In this document: positions 1 through 10,455 of the stretch, in pieces
Layout: each line of letters starts with the position of its first letter
How positions within the stretch are numbered: the first letter of the stretch is position 1
From: Halobacillus litoralis
GTDB lineage: Bacteria > Bacillota > Bacilli > Bacillales > Halobacillaceae
Assembly (NCBI RefSeq): GCF_020524025.1
Contig: NZ_JAIVKN010000001.1
Span: forward strand, 248,001 to 312,000
Direction: 5' to 3'
DNA length: 64,000 bases
Position numbers and translations under genes: made by a program
The notes under the pieces: model-generated
The model's input: the letters and a program-made list of their open reading frames with translations, nothing else
Database searches by the model: none
Told to the model about the DNA's origin: nothing

Positions 1-1
1 G

Positions 2-382
2 TTCGTTGTGGATGTTGAAGATGATCGAAAATTAGAGCAGTTGACGAAGCAGTTAAACAAGCAGATTGATGTTCTAAAAGTATCTGACATTACTGATAAG
101 GCGATTGTTGCCAGGGAACTTGCGATGGTTAAGGTGATCAGCAACCCTCAAATCCGCAGCGAGATTCAAGGTATCATTGAGCCTTTCCGGGCAGCAATCA
201 TTGATGTCAGTAAAGAAAGTGTCACGGTGCAGGTGACTGGAAAATCCGATAAAGTCGATGCGCTCATCGATCTTTTAAGGCCATATGGCATTAAAGAACT
301 TGCCCGCACGGGTCTGACAGCGTTCACCCGTGGTCATCAACCACAAGTGGCAGAATTTAAATCATACTCTCTACTAAAATAA
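2..382 (+). CDS. ilvH: Acetolactate synthase small (regulatory) subunit, 3' part
   Basis: Partial gene; the reading frame is already open at the left edge, so the N-terminal ACT domain lies mostly outside the window. The visible 126 residues match the C-terminal half of IlvH, with the family's typical phrases VARELAMVKV, IEPFRAAIIDVS and the end motif GLTAFTRG. The small subunit binds the catalytic subunit IlvB and confers valine feedback control on acetolactate synthesis, the first common step of Val/Leu/Ile biosynthesis. It is followed after 23 bases by ilvC in the same orientation, consistent with an ilvBHC-leuABCD operon. The operon promoter and any T-box leader are upstream of the window. 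Confidence 0.95.
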   Translation, partial: FVVDVEDDRKLEQLTKQLNKQIDVLKVSDITDKAIVARELAMVKVISNPQIRSEIQGIIEPFRAAIIDVSKESVTVQVTGKSDKVDALIDLLRPYGIKELARTGLTAFTRGHQPQVAEFKSYSLLK

Positions 383-405
383 CTTTTTGAAAGGATGGAT
401 GAAAC

Positions 406-1437
406 ATGGCACACGTATACTATCACAATGATATTCAAGATGAGGTACTAAAAAATAAGAAGGTAGCTGTCGTAGGTTACGGTTCCCAGGGTCATGCTCA
501 CGCACGAAACTTGAAAGAGAGCGGTCATAACGTTGTTGTTGGTCTTCGTAAAGGAAAATCATGGGATCAAGCGGAAGAGGATGGTCTGGAAGTGAAACTC
601 GTAGCGGATGCTGTAGCAGATGCTGATGTCGTCATGGTTCTTCTTCCGGATGAATACCAGCCGAAAGTGTACGAAGAGCATATCAAACCAAACTTAAAAT
701 CAGGTGCAGCCCTTGCTTTTGCACACGGGTTTAACGTTCATTTCAACCAAGTAGTTCCTCCATCTGATGTGGATGTATTCCTTGTTGCACCTAAAGGCCC
801 GGGACATCTTGTCCGCCGCACATTTGAAGAGGGTGCAGGAGTACCGGCACTTATTGGCGTCGAGCAGGATGTATCAGGGGAAGCGAAAGAAATCGCTCTT
901 GCTTATGCGAAAGGAATCGGCGGCGGTCGTGCAGGTGTTCTGGAAACGTCCTTCCAGGAAGAAACAGAAACGGACTTGTTCGGTGAGCAGGCTGTTCTGT
1001 GTGGCGGACTTACAAGTCTTGTAAAAGCAGGATTTGAAACGTTGACAGAAGCCGGCTACCAACCAGAGGTTGCCTACTTTGAATGTATGCACGAGCTGAA
1101 GCTGATCGTTGACTTGATGTATGAAGGCGGCCTTGAAGGCATGCGTTATTCCATCTCCGATACAGCACAGTGGGGAGACTTCGTTTCCGGTCCACGCGTT
1201 GTGGATGAAGGAACAAAAGCCCGCATGAAAGATGTACTCACTGATATCCAGACAGGTAAATTCGCTAAAGGCTGGATCCTTGAAAACCAGGTGAACCGTC
1301 CTGAATTCAATGCCATCAATAACCGTGAGAATAATCATCAAATCGAGAAGGTGGGTAGAGAGCTTCGTGAATTAATGCCGTTCGTTAAGAAGTCCCAATC
1401 CAAAGAAAAGGATGTGGTATCACATGGCTCACGTTAA
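406..1437 (+). CDS. ilvC: Ketol-acid reductoisomerase (NADP+)
   Basis: 343 residues, the normal length for class I IlvC. It converts acetolactate or acetohydroxybutyrate to dihydroxy acids with NADPH and Mg2+. The N-terminal Rossmann motif [10 protein letters not shown] (about residues 24-33) and the catalytic-domain signatures [21 protein letters not shown] and [12 protein letters not shown] are all intact. The start ATG is preceded by AAAGGATGG. The last 14 bases overlap the next gene, leuA, whose ribosome site lies inside ilvC, so the two are probably translationally coupled. The C-terminal tail ([16 protein letters not shown]) is dictated partly by this overlap. Confidence 0.97.
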   Translation: MAHVYYHNDIQDEVLKNKKVAVVGYGSQGHAHARNLKESGHNVVVGLRKGKSWDQAEEDGLEVKLVADAVADADVVMVLLPDEYQPKVYEEHIKPNLKSGAALAFAHGFNVHFNQVVPPSDVDVFLVAPKGPGHLVRRTFEEGAGVPALIGVEQDVSGEAKEIALAYAKGIGGGRAGVLETSFQEETETDLFGEQAVLCGGLTSLVKAGFETLTEAGYQPEVAYFECMHELKLIVDLMYEGGLEGMRYSISDTAQWGDFVSGPRVVDEGTKARMKDVLTDIQTGKFAKGWILENQVNRPEFNAINNRENNHQIEKVGRELRELMPFVKKSQSKEKDVVSHGSR

Positions 1438-2971
1438 TGTTTTCGACACAACCCTTAGAGACGGAGAACAGTCCGCTGGCGTCAATTTGAACCGTTTAGA
1501 AAAAGTAGAAATTGCCAAACAGCTGGAACGTTTAGGTGTAGATATTATGGAGGCGGGTTTTCCCGCTTCCTCTCAAGCCGATTTTGAGGCGGTTAAGGAA
1601 ATCGCCGATACCGTCAAAGGTTGTTCGGTGACAGGGTTGGCAAGAGCTAACAAACGTGACATTGATATTGCTTGGGAAGCATTGAAAGGCGGAGCGGAAC
1701 CACGACTGCATGTGTTTATCGCAACTTCTCCGATCCATATGACGCATAAGCTGAAAAAAACACCGGAAGAGGTCACCCAGACAGCCGTTGAGATGGTTTC
1801 TTATGCCAAGGAGAAATTCGCACATGTACAGTTCTCGGCTGAAGATGCCCTGCGTTCAGATCGTGAGTTTCTCGTTCATATTATTGAGAAAGTCATTGAT
1901 GCAGGTGCAAGTGTCATCAACCTTCCAGACACGGTTGGTTATACCACTCCCGATGAAATTGGCCGCCTCTTCCGCTATGTAAGAGAGCATGTACCAAATA
2001 TCGACCGGGCCATTTTGTCGACGCACAATCACGACGATTTGGGAATGGCGGTAAGTAACTCCCTTGCAGCAATTGAGAGTGGGGCCCGTCAGATTGAAGG
2101 CACCATCAATGGAATTGGGGAACGTGCAGGAAATGCCGCTCTTGAGGAAATTGCTGTCGCCTTGAAGATACGCCAAGACCGCTTTGATTTCTCTACCAAT
2201 CTTGTACTTAAAGAAATTAAGCGGACAAGCGACCTTGTCAGTCGTTTAACAGGAATGATGGTCCCGGGAAATAAAGCGGTAGTGGGTCGAAACGCTTTTG
2301 CCCACGAATCCGGAATTCATCAGGATGGCATGCTGAAAGATGCATCGACCTATGAAATTATTACTCCAGCTATGGTTGGAATCGATTCGAGCCAAATGGT
2401 GCTTGGAAAGCATTCAGGCCGCCACGCATTTAAACAAAGAGCCGAAGAACTTGGATTTGAACTTAGCGAAAGTAAGCTCAAAGAAGCTTTTGACTCTTTC
2501 AAAGTTCTGACAGGCAAGAAAAAAGAAGTCACAGATGAAGACCTATTTGCGATCTTAACGGATACACAAACGGAAAATGAAGATCAGCCGAAATATGAAC
2601 TAAAAGCATTCCAGGTCCAATATGGAAGCATTAACCGGCCGACAGCAACAGTTCTTCTGACAAATCCTGATGGAGAAGAAGTTGAAAAAGCCAATACAGG
2701 AGAAGGAAGCGTTGAAGCCATCTATAATACGCTGGATGATCTTATTGATGCCGATGTTCATTTACAGGACTACCAGTTAAGCTCCATCGGTAAAGGGCGC
2801 GATGCTCTTGCAGAAGTTCATGTTCAGTTGACTGTAGACGGGGTGAAGGCTTCCGGTCGCGGATCCGCTCAGGACGTACTTGAAGCTTCAGCTCATGCTT
2901 TCTTGAACGCCGTGAACCGCACACTATATCAAGTAAAACGTCAATCTGGTTATCAAAAAATGCAAGTCTAA
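1424..2971 (+). CDS. leuA: 2-isopropylmalate synthase
   Basis: 515 residues, standard for bacterial LeuA. It condenses acetyl-CoA with 2-oxoisovalerate, the first committed leucine step. The N-terminal TIM barrel carries [11 protein letters not shown] (residues 6-16), the metal-binding [11 protein letters not shown] and the [12 protein letters not shown] signatures; the C-terminal LeuA-dimer domain (from about 390) holds the leucine-sensing region. An in-frame ATG at 1412 would add four residues (MWYH). I prefer 1424 because AAAAGGA then has a normal spacing and [13 protein letters not shown] is the family's usual N-terminus. It overlaps ilvC by 14 bases. Confidence 0.96.
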   Translation: MAHVNVFDTTLRDGEQSAGVNLNRLEKVEIAKQLERLGVDIMEAGFPASSQADFEAVKEIADTVKGCSVTGLARANKRDIDIAWEALKGGAEPRLHVFIATSPIHMTHKLKKTPEEVTQTAVEMVSYAKEKFAHVQFSAEDALRSDREFLVHIIEKVIDAGASVINLPDTVGYTTPDEIGRLFRYVREHVPNIDRAILSTHNHDDLGMAVSNSLAAIESGARQIEGTINGIGERAGNAALEEIAVALKIRQDRFDFSTNLVLKEIKRTSDLVSRLTGMMVPGNKAVVGRNAFAHESGIHQDGMLKDASTYEIITPAMVGIDSSQMVLGKHSGRHAFKQRAEELGFELSESKLKEAFDSFKVLTGKKKEVTDEDLFAILTDTQTENEDQPKYELKAFQVQYGSINRPTATVLLTNPDGEEVEKANTGEGSVEAIYNTLDDLIDADVHLQDYQLSSIGKGRDALAEVHVQLTVDGVKASGRGSAQDVLEASAHAFLNAVNRTLYQVKRQSGYQKMQV

Positions 2972-2988
2972 TTAATGGGGGGATGAAC

Positions 2989-4095
2989 ATGGAGAAACAT
3001 ATCGTTCTTTTGCCAGGGGATGGCATCGGTCCTGAGGTGACCAAGGCTGCCAAGCGCGTGCTGCAGGCTGTCGCGGATCGTTACCAGCATTCATTTACAT
3101 TTGAAAATCATGACATCGGAGGAGTGGCGATTGATCAACAAGGCACACCACTCCCGGAAGATACCGTTCAAGCAGCTAAAAAAGCAGATGCCATTTTTCT
3201 CGGTGCCGTTGGAGGACCGAAGTGGGATCAGCTGCCGGGTCACATGAGACCGGAAAAAGGGCTGCTTGGCATACGTAAACAGCTGGGCTTGTTTGCAAAT
3301 CTCCGCCCTGTCAAAGCATTTAATCAGTTGCTCCATGCCTCGCCGTTGAAACAAGAAGTTGTTCAAGCCAGTGATCTATTAATCGTTCGTGAATTGACGG
3401 GAGGTCTTTATTTCGGGCAGCCGAGTGAACGCAGGAATAATGGAGAAGAGGTTGTGGATACTCTCGCTTACGAAAGAAGAGAGATTGAAAGAATTGTCGA
3501 TCAAGCCTTTCAAAGTGCCCAGGTCAGAAGAAAGCACCTCACATCTGTTGATAAAGCAAACGTGTTGGAATCCAGCCGGATGTGGAGGGAAGTCGTTGAA
3601 GAAAAGAAAGCGGCCTATCCTGACGTTTCCGTTGAACACATGCTGGTGGATGCTGCAGCAATGAAACTTGTGACAAATCCGACTTATTTTGACGTCATCG
3701 TGACGGAAAATATGTTTGGGGATATCTTGAGTGATGAAGCCTCCGTTTTGACTGGATCTCTTGGAATGCTTCCTTCAGCAAGTCTAAATGAAAACGGGGT
3801 AGGTCTTTACGAACCTGTCCATGGATCTGCACCGGATATTGCCGGAGAAGATAAGGCCAACCCGCTTGCCAGTATTCTTTCTGTAGCGATGATGCTTAAG
3901 CATTCCTTTGGCTTAGAGGAAGAAGCAGAACAAGTGGAGACGGCCGTACAGGAAGTTCTTAGTGGAGGGTATCACACAGCTGACATTGATGTGAAAGGTG
4001 GAACAAAGGTCAGCGGAAGTGAACTGGCAGCTAAGGTTGTTGATCAGATAGGAAGCAATGATACTACTGAAAATATTATGCGTTGTTACGTATAA
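2989..4095 (+). CDS. leuB: 3-isopropylmalate dehydrogenase
   Basis: 368 residues. It oxidatively decarboxylates 3-isopropylmalate using NAD+. Family marks include [11 protein letters not shown] (near residue 7), the substrate-binding arginines in [14 protein letters not shown], the [10 protein letters not shown] motif, the catalytic lysine in VDKANVLE and the metal/NAD-binding stretch [16 protein letters not shown] plus [12 protein letters not shown]. Two in-frame ATGs lie 6 bases apart (2983, 2989); a run of six G abuts 2983, so the second ATG has the proper spacing and was chosen. It follows leuA by 17 bases. Confidence 0.96.
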   Translation: MEKHIVLLPGDGIGPEVTKAAKRVLQAVADRYQHSFTFENHDIGGVAIDQQGTPLPEDTVQAAKKADAIFLGAVGGPKWDQLPGHMRPEKGLLGIRKQLGLFANLRPVKAFNQLLHASPLKQEVVQASDLLIVRELTGGLYFGQPSERRNNGEEVVDTLAYERREIERIVDQAFQSAQVRRKHLTSVDKANVLESSRMWREVVEEKKAAYPDVSVEHMLVDAAAMKLVTNPTYFDVIVTENMFGDILSDEASVLTGSLGMLPSASLNENGVGLYEPVHGSAPDIAGEDKANPLASILSVAMMLKHSFGLEEEAEQVETAVQEVLSGGYHTADIDVKGGTKVSGSELAAKVVDQIGSNDTTENIMRCYV

Positions 4096-4121
4096 AAACA
4101 GAAAGAAGGGAGCGGAACGGA

Positions 4122-5534
4122 ATGAGTCAGCCAAAAACCATTGTAGAAAAAATTTGGGATCAGCATGTCGTCCACGAAGAAGAAGGGAAGCCGAATCTCC
4201 TCTATATCGACTTGCATTTGATTCATGAGGTGACCTCTCCCCAGGCATTCGAAGGATTACGAATGAGCGGAAGAAAGGTAAGACGTCCGGATCGTACATT
4301 TGCAACCATGGACCACAATGTACCTACGATCCATCGGAATGTGATTAAAGATGAAGTATCAAAAAAACAGATGGAGACACTTGAGTCCAACTGTAAAGAA
4401 TTCGGCGTTCACCTAGCTGATATTAATCATCCGGATCAAGGGATTGTGCATGTTATTGGTCCGGAACTTGGACTTACACAGCCTGGGAAGACAATTGTGT
4501 GCGGGGACAGCCATACATCTACACACGGCGCATTTGGTGCCCTGGCGTTTGGTATCGGTACAAGTGAGGTTGAACATGTGTTGGCTACTCAATCCTTGTG
4601 GCAGGCCCGTCCTAAAACACTGCAGGTGAAAGTTGATGGAGTACTTGGCACAGGGGTGACGGCTAAAGATTTAATTCTCGCTATTATTGGAAAATACGGG
4701 GTTCGTTTTGGAACGGGTCACGTCATTGAATACACTGGTGAAGCAGTTCGAAACCTTTCAATGGAAGAGCGGATGACCGTTTGTAACATGTCGATTGAAG
4801 CTGGTGCGCGGGCAGGTCTTATTAGTCCTGACGCAGCAACCGTGGATTATCTAAAAGGCAAGCGGTATGTTCCGGAAGGAGAGGACTTTGAAGAGGCAGC
4901 AGAAGCGTGGCTTTCTCTAGCAACGGATGAGGGTGCCGAATATGACCAGACGCTCTCTATTCACGCCGATGAAATAGAGCCGCAGGTCACCTGGGGAACG
5001 AACCCATCTCAATGTGTTCCCGTCAGTGGTCGCGTACCCGATCCTGAAAAAGCAGAAGATGACAGGGACGGAATTGAAAGAGCTATTGCTTATATGGGTC
5101 TGGAAGCTAATCAAGACATCGAATCGATTCCGATTGAGCATGTATTCATTGGATCTTGTACGAACTCCAGGTTAAGCGACCTTCAAAGAGCAGCCGAAAT
5201 TGTAAAAGGCGGCCGCGTTCATGAAGGGGTCCGTGCACTTGTCGTACCTGGATCTAAATCAGTAAAAGAAGCGGCTGAGGCAGAAGGACTGGATACGATC
5301 TTCCTTACCGCCGGCTTCGAGTGGCGCGATGCCGGATGCAGCATGTGTCTAGCTATGAATGATGACATTGTACCGCCGGGGGAACGCTGCGCTTCTACAT
5401 CAAACCGAAACTTTGAGGGCCGGCAGGGAAATGGAGCCCGTACTCATCTTGTGAGTCCTGAAATGGCAGCGGCGGCTGCTTTGGAAGGACGCTTTGTAGA
5501 CGTCAGAAAATACGCCAGTACTGTAGGAGGGTGA
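4122..5534 (+). CDS. leuC: 3-isopropylmalate dehydratase large subunit
   Basis: 470 residues, typical LeuC length. With LeuD it isomerises 2- to 3-isopropylmalate. Aconitase-type [4Fe-4S] ligands are present: one cysteine in FIGSCTNSR and two in [38 protein letters not shown] is the conserved active-site region, described here by position (about residues 126-153). An in-frame ATG at 4083 would overlap leuB and add 13 atypical residues; the ATG at 4122 follows AAGAAGGGAG at good spacing. LeuD begins 4 bases after the stop. Confidence 0.96.
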   Translation: MSQPKTIVEKIWDQHVVHEEEGKPNLLYIDLHLIHEVTSPQAFEGLRMSGRKVRRPDRTFATMDHNVPTIHRNVIKDEVSKKQMETLESNCKEFGVHLADINHPDQGIVHVIGPELGLTQPGKTIVCGDSHTSTHGAFGALAFGIGTSEVEHVLATQSLWQARPKTLQVKVDGVLGTGVTAKDLILAIIGKYGVRFGTGHVIEYTGEAVRNLSMEERMTVCNMSIEAGARAGLISPDAATVDYLKGKRYVPEGEDFEEAAEAWLSLATDEGAEYDQTLSIHADEIEPQVTWGTNPSQCVPVSGRVPDPEKAEDDRDGIERAIAYMGLEANQDIESIPIEHVFIGSCTNSRLSDLQRAAEIVKGGRVHEGVRALVVPGSKSVKEAAEAEGLDTIFLTAGFEWRDAGCSMCLAMNDDIVPPGERCASTSNRNFEGRQGNGARTHLVSPEMAAAAALEGRFVDVRKYASTVGG

Positions 5535-5538
5535 ACCG

Positions 5539-6144
5539 ATGGAACCAATCAATCAGCATAAAGGTCTGGTCTACCCATTGAATCGATCAAATGTCGATAC
5601 CGATCAGATTATTCCAAAACAGTTTCTTAAACGAATTGAACGCCAAGGATTCGGTCAGTTCCTCTTTTACAACTGGCGTTTCCATGACGATGGGACGCCA
5701 AGGGGAGACTTCTCATTGAATGACCCCAAATACGACGGGGCTTCTATCCTTGTCGGAGGCGAAAACTTTGGCTGCGGTTCCTCAAGAGAACACGCGCCAT
5801 GGGCGATTCAGGACTTTGGATTTAAGGTTGTCATTGCCCCGAGTTTCGCCGACATTTTTTATAACAACTGCTTCAAAAACGGGATTTTACCCATTCAGTT
5901 ACCGAAGCCGGTTGTTGATCAGCTGATGGAAAAGGCTCAGAAAGAAAAGTATGAACTGCAGGTCAATTTGGAAAAGCAGATCATTGATGATGGCGACTTA
6001 GAAGTTTCTTTTCACATTCAACCCTACCATAAGGAGATGTTGTTGAATGGATGGGATGAGATTGCTGTCACATTGACGTATGAAGACAAAATTGACCAGT
6101 ACGAAAACAAATCAAAAGGAGTGAAGACGTTGGGGATTTCTTAA
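5539..6144 (+). CDS. leuD: 3-isopropylmalate dehydratase small subunit
   Basis: 201 residues; swivel domain partner of LeuC. Recognised by NRSNVDTDQIIPKQFL (from about residue 14) and the substrate-binding GGENFGCGSSREHAPW. Ribosome site GGAGGG lies in the leuC end. The last eight residues (GVKTLGIS) go beyond the usual LeuD end and are encoded over what looks like the ribosome site of the next gene (AAAAGGAG at 6114-6121). This arrangement is odd and is discussed under findings. Confidence 0.95.
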   Translation: MEPINQHKGLVYPLNRSNVDTDQIIPKQFLKRIERQGFGQFLFYNWRFHDDGTPRGDFSLNDPKYDGASILVGGENFGCGSSREHAPWAIQDFGFKVVIAPSFADIFYNNCFKNGILPIQLPKPVVDQLMEKAQKEKYELQVNLEKQIIDDGDLEVSFHIQPYHKEMLLNGWDEIAVTLTYEDKIDQYENKSKGVKTLGIS

Positions 6145-6158
6145 CGCTAGCAAAAGTA

Positions 6159-7118
6159 ATGGATGCACAGGAACAACTGCAAGGGGTGGTGCACCGAACC
6201 CCTCTGCAAACATCAACGACCTTCAATGAAAAGACCGGGCAGCATGTGTATTTGAAGATGGAAAACCAGCAGAAAACAGGTGCTTTCAAGGTGCGGGGGG
6301 CTTCTTATAAAGTCGCTTGTCTGACAGAAGAAGAAGCTTCCCGCGGAGTGATTGCCGCATCTGCCGGCAATCATGCTCAAGGGGTAGCCCTCGCTGCTAA
6401 AAAACGTGGCATTACAGCTAAAATCTTTATGCCCGAAGCAACGCCCCAGGCAAAAGTGGAAGCGACTAAGAGTTACGGTGCTACCATCGTATTGACAGGG
6501 GAATCCTTCCAGGAAGCTTATCAGGAAGCTGTTCTTGAGCAAAAGCGCACGGGAGCAACTTTCCTTCATCCATTCGATGATTATGAAGTGATGGCTGGGC
6601 AGGCGACGGTAGCTGTTGAAATGCTTCAGCAGCAGCCGGACTTGGATCGTATCTTCGTCCCCATTGGCGGAGGCGGGTTAATCAGCGGGGTTGCTTTTGC
6701 AGCCAAGCAGCTGAAACCTGATATCAAGGTGATTGGTGTACAATCCGCCAAAGCACCTTCCACGTATAATGCCTTGTATAAAGCAGGTCCTGAAAAACTG
6801 ACCTCTGTCTCAACGATTGCTGACGGAATTGCCGTGAAGGAACATGGGAAATTGACCTACACGTGCATCCAGAAATACGTGGATCAGGTGATTACCGTAG
6901 AGGAACATGAAATCGCTCAAGCTATGCTTTTGTTACTGGAACGAGAGAAGACACTTGTCGAAGGCGCAGGAGCTACAGCACTTGCAGGCCTCCTTCGTAC
7001 ATGTGAATCGTTTGGGGAAGAACAATGCGGCGTCGTCTTGAGCGGTGGGAATATGGATTTGTCCCGGTTACCGCTGGTCCACAAGCTAGCCAACCCAAAA
7101 AAGGTGGTCATCGCGTAA
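6159..7118 (+). CDS. ilvA: Threonine ammonia-lyase (threonine dehydratase), short form
   Basis: 319 residues from the first available ATG. PLP-dependent conversion of threonine to 2-oxobutyrate, the entry to isoleucine. The PLP lysine lies in KTGAFKVRGASYK (about residue 45), the phosphate loop is SAGNHAQG, and GGGGLISG follows. The protein ends right after the catalytic fold, so the C-terminal ACT-like domain that gives isoleucine feedback in long IlvA proteins is absent; length resembles catabolic TdcB. The ATG has no good ribosome site. In-frame codons just upstream (encoding GDFLTLAKV) look like the usual N-terminal helix but contain no start codon, so the true start is uncertain. Last gene of the ilv-leu operon. 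Confidence 0.88.
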   Translation: MDAQEQLQGVVHRTPLQTSTTFNEKTGQHVYLKMENQQKTGAFKVRGASYKVACLTEEEASRGVIAASAGNHAQGVALAAKKRGITAKIFMPEATPQAKVEATKSYGATIVLTGESFQEAYQEAVLEQKRTGATFLHPFDDYEVMAGQATVAVEMLQQQPDLDRIFVPIGGGGLISGVAFAAKQLKPDIKVIGVQSAKAPSTYNALYKAGPEKLTSVSTIADGIAVKEHGKLTYTCIQKYVDQVITVEEHEIAQAMLLLLEREKTLVEGAGATALAGLLRTCESFGEEQCGVVLSGGNMDLSRLPLVHKLANPKKVVIA

Positions 7119-7125
7119 GATGACG

Positions 7126-7162
7126 AACAGGAAAAGAGTTCCACTCTTTTCCTGTTTTTTTT
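7126..7162 (+). terminator. Rho-independent terminator of the ilv-leu operon
   Basis: Perfect 12-bp stem CAGGAAAAGAGT / ACTCTTTTCCTG, three-base loop, followed by a run of T. It lies 8 bases after the ilvA stop and closes the operon. Confidence 0.93.
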
Positions 7163-7342
7163 ATGTTCAATAGGATAAGAATACATCATTATGCGGGACA
7201 GCCTATGGTAGCTTTTTTCTACTTTCCGATTCCTGCTATTATTAATGATTTTGATAAGTGGTATTAAAACACATCACTAACAGCGTTCTTAAAAGAGGTG
7301 TTACAATAGCTTGGTCTCGAAAAAATACCTAGAGGTGAAATG

Positions 7343-8506
7343 ATGAATAACTTTTTACAACATAATCCAACCAAACTTTATTTCGGTAAAGGGCAGATAG
7401 AACAAATTACCAATGAAATTGGAAAAAGAGCAAAAGTACTCGTCATTTATGGCGGGGGGAGCATTAAACGTAACGGCGTTTATGATGATGTTATAAGGCA
7501 GCTGAATGCTGTAGATGCTGAGATTTATGAGTTGTCCGGTGTTGATCCTAATCCACGTCTTGCGACAGTTCGTAAAGGAGTGGAGATCTGTAAACAGGAA
7601 GGCATTGACTTTCTTCTTGCTGTTGGCGGGGGGAGCGTAATCGATTGTACGAAGGCCATCGCAGCAGGTGCGGAGTATGAAGGAGATGCCTGGGATTTGA
7701 TCACCCAGCAGGCACCGATTGAAAAAGCTCTGCCTATTGGTACCGTCCTGACCTTAGCGGCGACAGGGTCTGAAATGAATGCTGTTTCTGTGATTACGAA
7801 CTGGGAAGCAAAAGACAAACTCGGGTGGGGGTCTCCGCTCGTTTATCCAACTTTCTCTATTCTCGATCCGACCTATACCTTCTCTGTACCGGAGAATCAG
7901 ACTGTATATGGAATTGTCGACAGTATGTCTCATGCGCTGGAACATTACTTCCACCGCACACCGAATACACCGATGATTGATGGATTTATTGAGTCCCTCC
8001 TGCGAACGGCTATTGAAACGGGACCGAAGCTGATTGAAAACCCTCAATCGTACGAATACCGTGAAACGATGATGTACTTGAGTACAACAGCTTTCAACGG
8101 TACATTGATGAACGGAACTGATGGTGGGGATTGGGCAACACACCGGATTGAACATGCCATATCAGCCGTCTATGATATTCCGCACGGCGGTGGATTGGCG
8201 ATTCTTTTCCCGAACTGGCTCGAACATGTACTGGAAGATGACCCAAGCCGGGTGAAGCAGCTTGCGGTGAACGTACTAAACGTTGATCCAACCGGTAAAG
8301 AAGACAAAGAAACTGCCCGTGAAGGGGCGCAGGCGCTGCGTGATTTTTGGAATTCTTTAGGTGCACCACAGACGTTAAGAGATTATGACATTGATGATCG
8401 AGACTTCGATGCGATTATAGAGAAGACATTCATTAAACCTGGTGTAGGCACCTATAAAGAAATGAACAAAGAAAGTGTACGTGACATCTTGAAACGTTCT
8501 TTATAA
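7343..8506 (+). CDS. Iron-containing alcohol dehydrogenase (YugJ/butanol-dehydrogenase type)
   Basis: 387 residues, group III alcohol dehydrogenase. The Rossmann part has [12 protein letters not shown] and [18 protein letters not shown] (about 93-110). Metal-binding residues are in the [11 protein letters not shown] and [16 protein letters not shown] segments (two of the His ligands visible). The closest Bacillus relatives are NAD(P)H-dependent butanol dehydrogenases YugJ/YugK; the physiological substrate cannot be told from sequence. ATG codons at 7340 and 7343 are both possible; 7343 gives better spacing to AGAGGTG. Single-gene unit flanked by terminators. The 180 bases before it contain no other gene. 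Confidence 0.9.
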   Translation: MNNFLQHNPTKLYFGKGQIEQITNEIGKRAKVLVIYGGGSIKRNGVYDDVIRQLNAVDAEIYELSGVDPNPRLATVRKGVEICKQEGIDFLLAVGGGSVIDCTKAIAAGAEYEGDAWDLITQQAPIEKALPIGTVLTLAATGSEMNAVSVITNWEAKDKLGWGSPLVYPTFSILDPTYTFSVPENQTVYGIVDSMSHALEHYFHRTPNTPMIDGFIESLLRTAIETGPKLIENPQSYEYRETMMYLSTTAFNGTLMNGTDGGDWATHRIEHAISAVYDIPHGGGLAILFPNWLEHVLEDDPSRVKQLAVNVLNVDPTGKEDKETAREGAQALRDFWNSLGAPQTLRDYDIDDRDFDAIIEKTFIKPGVGTYKEMNKESVRDILKRSL

Positions 8507-8510
8507 AACT

Positions 8511-8546
8511 AAAAGGAGGATCCGGCATTTGTCGGGTCCTTTTTAT
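8511..8546 (+). terminator. Rho-independent terminator after the alcohol dehydrogenase
   Basis: GGATCCGGCA pairs with TGTCGGGTCC (10 bp, two G-U pairs) with a three-base loop, then TTTTT. Confidence 0.85.
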
Positions 8547-8719
8547 ATCCTGGTTTTTACATTTTTTTCATCTGTTAGGGTGTTTTTTTACAAAATGATT
8601 AAAATTTATTTTCTCTGCATGCATTTTTGAAATTTGTCGATATACTTGTAGGTACGTGAAAATTTCCCCGCTAATAAAACGACTAAACTATTTACTATTG
8701 ATACAGGGAGTTATAGATT

Positions 8720-9844
8720 TTGAGAACATTTATTCTATTCATCACACTCATGTTTACGATTAATTTTACTCATGCGGTTTCGGTTGCAGCTGTTTCTTCT
8801 CCTGAAGCACCTAACATCTCGAGCGATGCTGCCATTGTTCTGGAGGAAAATACGGGAGCAGTCCTTTATGAAAAAAATGCAGACGTTCCTATGTATCCCG
8901 CAAGCTTAACAAAGATGGCTACGGCTATATATGCGTTGGAACGTGGAAATGAAGAAGATATAGTCACGGTAAGTGAAGAAGCGAGAAATACAGGTGGATC
9001 CAGTGTTTATCTTATGGAAGATGAGCAGGTACAATTGAAGGAATTAGTTCAAGGGTTGTTGATTAATTCCGGAAATGATGCCGGAGTTGCGATTGCTGAA
9101 CATATGAGTGGAAGCGTTGAACAATTTGCAGCAGACTTAAATCAGTATCTTGAAGAAGAAGTTGGTGTGAAGCAGACGCACTTTGAAAATCCTCATGGAC
9201 TATTTAATGAGGACCATAAAACAACAGCAAAAGATCTCGCTGCCATTACACGGTATGCGATGAAGAATGAACAATTCAGAGATATATTTGGTACAAAAGA
9301 ATTGGAATGGTCAGGGGAATCGTGGGAGACGACTCTCTATACACATCACAAATTAATGAGAGAAGATCCGTATGATGGGATTACGGGAGGTAAAACCGGC
9401 TATGTTTTTCAATCCGGATTTACACTTGCCACAACAGCATCCCGAGGCAAGACCGATCTCATTGTCATTACGTTGAAGAGTGACCTGCAGGATCAATCTT
9501 ATACAGATACGGAAATTTTATTGGATTATGGATTTGAACATTATGAGACCTCCGAATTAGAAGCAGCAGGGAACTTTAAAGAAGCGAAAGAAACCTATGT
9601 TCTTCCCGAACACCTTCTCTATACCCATTTAAAAGGCAGTGAAACCGACAGCACCATAGACTCATCTGGTCGTTTAACAATTTCCTATGAGGACGGAACG
9701 CCTATTACATCGCTAAAGCTCGAAAAAGCTGAGGAGAAAAAAGAGCCTTCCCCAACTGAAAGTCACGAATCCGGTTGGACAGAATACGTTCAATACTTGA
9801 TATTCTCCCCTACTTTCTGGGCGGTCGAAGTATTAAAGATATAG
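8720..9844 (+). CDS. D-alanyl-D-alanine carboxypeptidase (peptidase S11, DacF-like)
   Basis: 374 residues. Penicillin-binding protein that trims the terminal D-Ala of peptidoglycan stem peptides outside the membrane. The three active-site motifs are present: SLTK (62-65), SGN (117-119) and KTG (225-227). An N-terminal signal peptide (about residues 1-23) precedes the enzyme, and the C-terminal stretch YVQYLIFSPTFWAVEVL is the amphipathic membrane anchor typical of low-molecular-weight PBPs. Start is TTG with CAGGGAG nine bases upstream. The 170 bases before it are AT-rich, with no gene. Confidence 0.92.
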   Translation: MRTFILFITLMFTINFTHAVSVAAVSSPEAPNISSDAAIVLEENTGAVLYEKNADVPMYPASLTKMATAIYALERGNEEDIVTVSEEARNTGGSSVYLMEDEQVQLKELVQGLLINSGNDAGVAIAEHMSGSVEQFAADLNQYLEEEVGVKQTHFENPHGLFNEDHKTTAKDLAAITRYAMKNEQFRDIFGTKELEWSGESWETTLYTHHKLMREDPYDGITGGKTGYVFQSGFTLATTASRGKTDLIVITLKSDLQDQSYTDTEILLDYGFEHYETSELEAAGNFKEAKETYVLPEHLLYTHLKGSETDSTIDSSGRLTISYEDGTPITSLKLEKAEEKKEPSPTESHESGWTEYVQYLIFSPTFWAVEVLKI

Positions 9845-9847
9845 ATT

Positions 9848-9884
9848 AAAAAGAGTTTCCTTTTATTAGGGAGCTCTTTTTTTG
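9848..9884 (+). terminator. Rho-independent terminator after the carboxypeptidase gene
   Basis: AAAGAG...CTCTTT arms with inner TTCC/GGGA pairing and a following run of seven T, directly after the stop codon. Confidence 0.85.
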
Positions 9885-9957
9885 TTTTCTACAAAAAGAG
9901 GGTTTCAGAGCTTACAAATCGAAAGACAAGAATACTAACCAAAAGGAGAGGTTTTTC

Positions 9958-10386
9958 ATGGCATATGAATTGAAAACGAAAGAAAATGACCGTGATGTTC
10001 TCGAATTTATAGAGTCCGTGGAACATCCAAAAAAGAAAGAAGATGCCTATAGACTGTTAGATATTTTCACAGAAACCACTGGTTATGAAGCAAAGATGTG
10101 GGGAAGCAGTATCATTGGATTTGGTTCTTATCACTACAAGTATAAGACGGGTCATGAGGGGGATGCGCCGCTCGTCGGGTTTTCTCCACGGAAGGCAAAG
10201 ATCAGTCTTTATTTTGCTACAGGAGATGAGGAAAGAGAAGAGCTGCTTAGTCAATTTGGAAAACATAAGGCAGGGAAGGCCTGTGTGTACATCAATAAAG
10301 TGGATGACATTGATATCGAGGTTTTAAAGTCACTCATTCAACAATCTATAGCATTTTTACAAAAAAGGTACCCTGTGAGTTCATAA
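9958..10386 (+). CDS. DUF1801 family protein
   Basis: 142 residues, one small alpha/beta domain without signal peptide or membrane segment. The phrases MWGSSIIGFGSYHYKY and VGFSPRKAKISLY are characteristic of DUF1801 (YdhG/YdeI-like), whose biochemical role is not established. Good ribosome site AAGGAGAGG. Stands alone between a terminator and a glyoxalase-like gene 70 bases downstream. Confidence 0.85.
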   Translation: MAYELKTKENDRDVLEFIESVEHPKKKEDAYRLLDIFTETTGYEAKMWGSSIIGFGSYHYKYKTGHEGDAPLVGFSPRKAKISLYFATGDEEREELLSQFGKHKAGKACVYINKVDDIDIEVLKSLIQQSIAFLQKRYPVSS

Positions 10387-10455
10387 GAGAAGGAAGATAG
10401 AACAGTCGCTGCGATCTTCGTAGTGAATCTCACGCGTGGATAGGAGAATAAATCT

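Noticed and set aside
874-1341. Long minus-strand open frame inside ilvC
   Set aside because: Antisense shadow of a well-conserved gene; no ribosome site and no protein features. The same holds for other antisense or out-of-phase frames in the ilv-leu, fdhA, synthetase and giant membrane protein genes.
8546-8719. AT-rich leader before the carboxypeptidase gene, considered as riboswitch or special promoter
   Set aside because: No conserved riboswitch core or convincing sporulation-sigma promoter could be recognised by eye.
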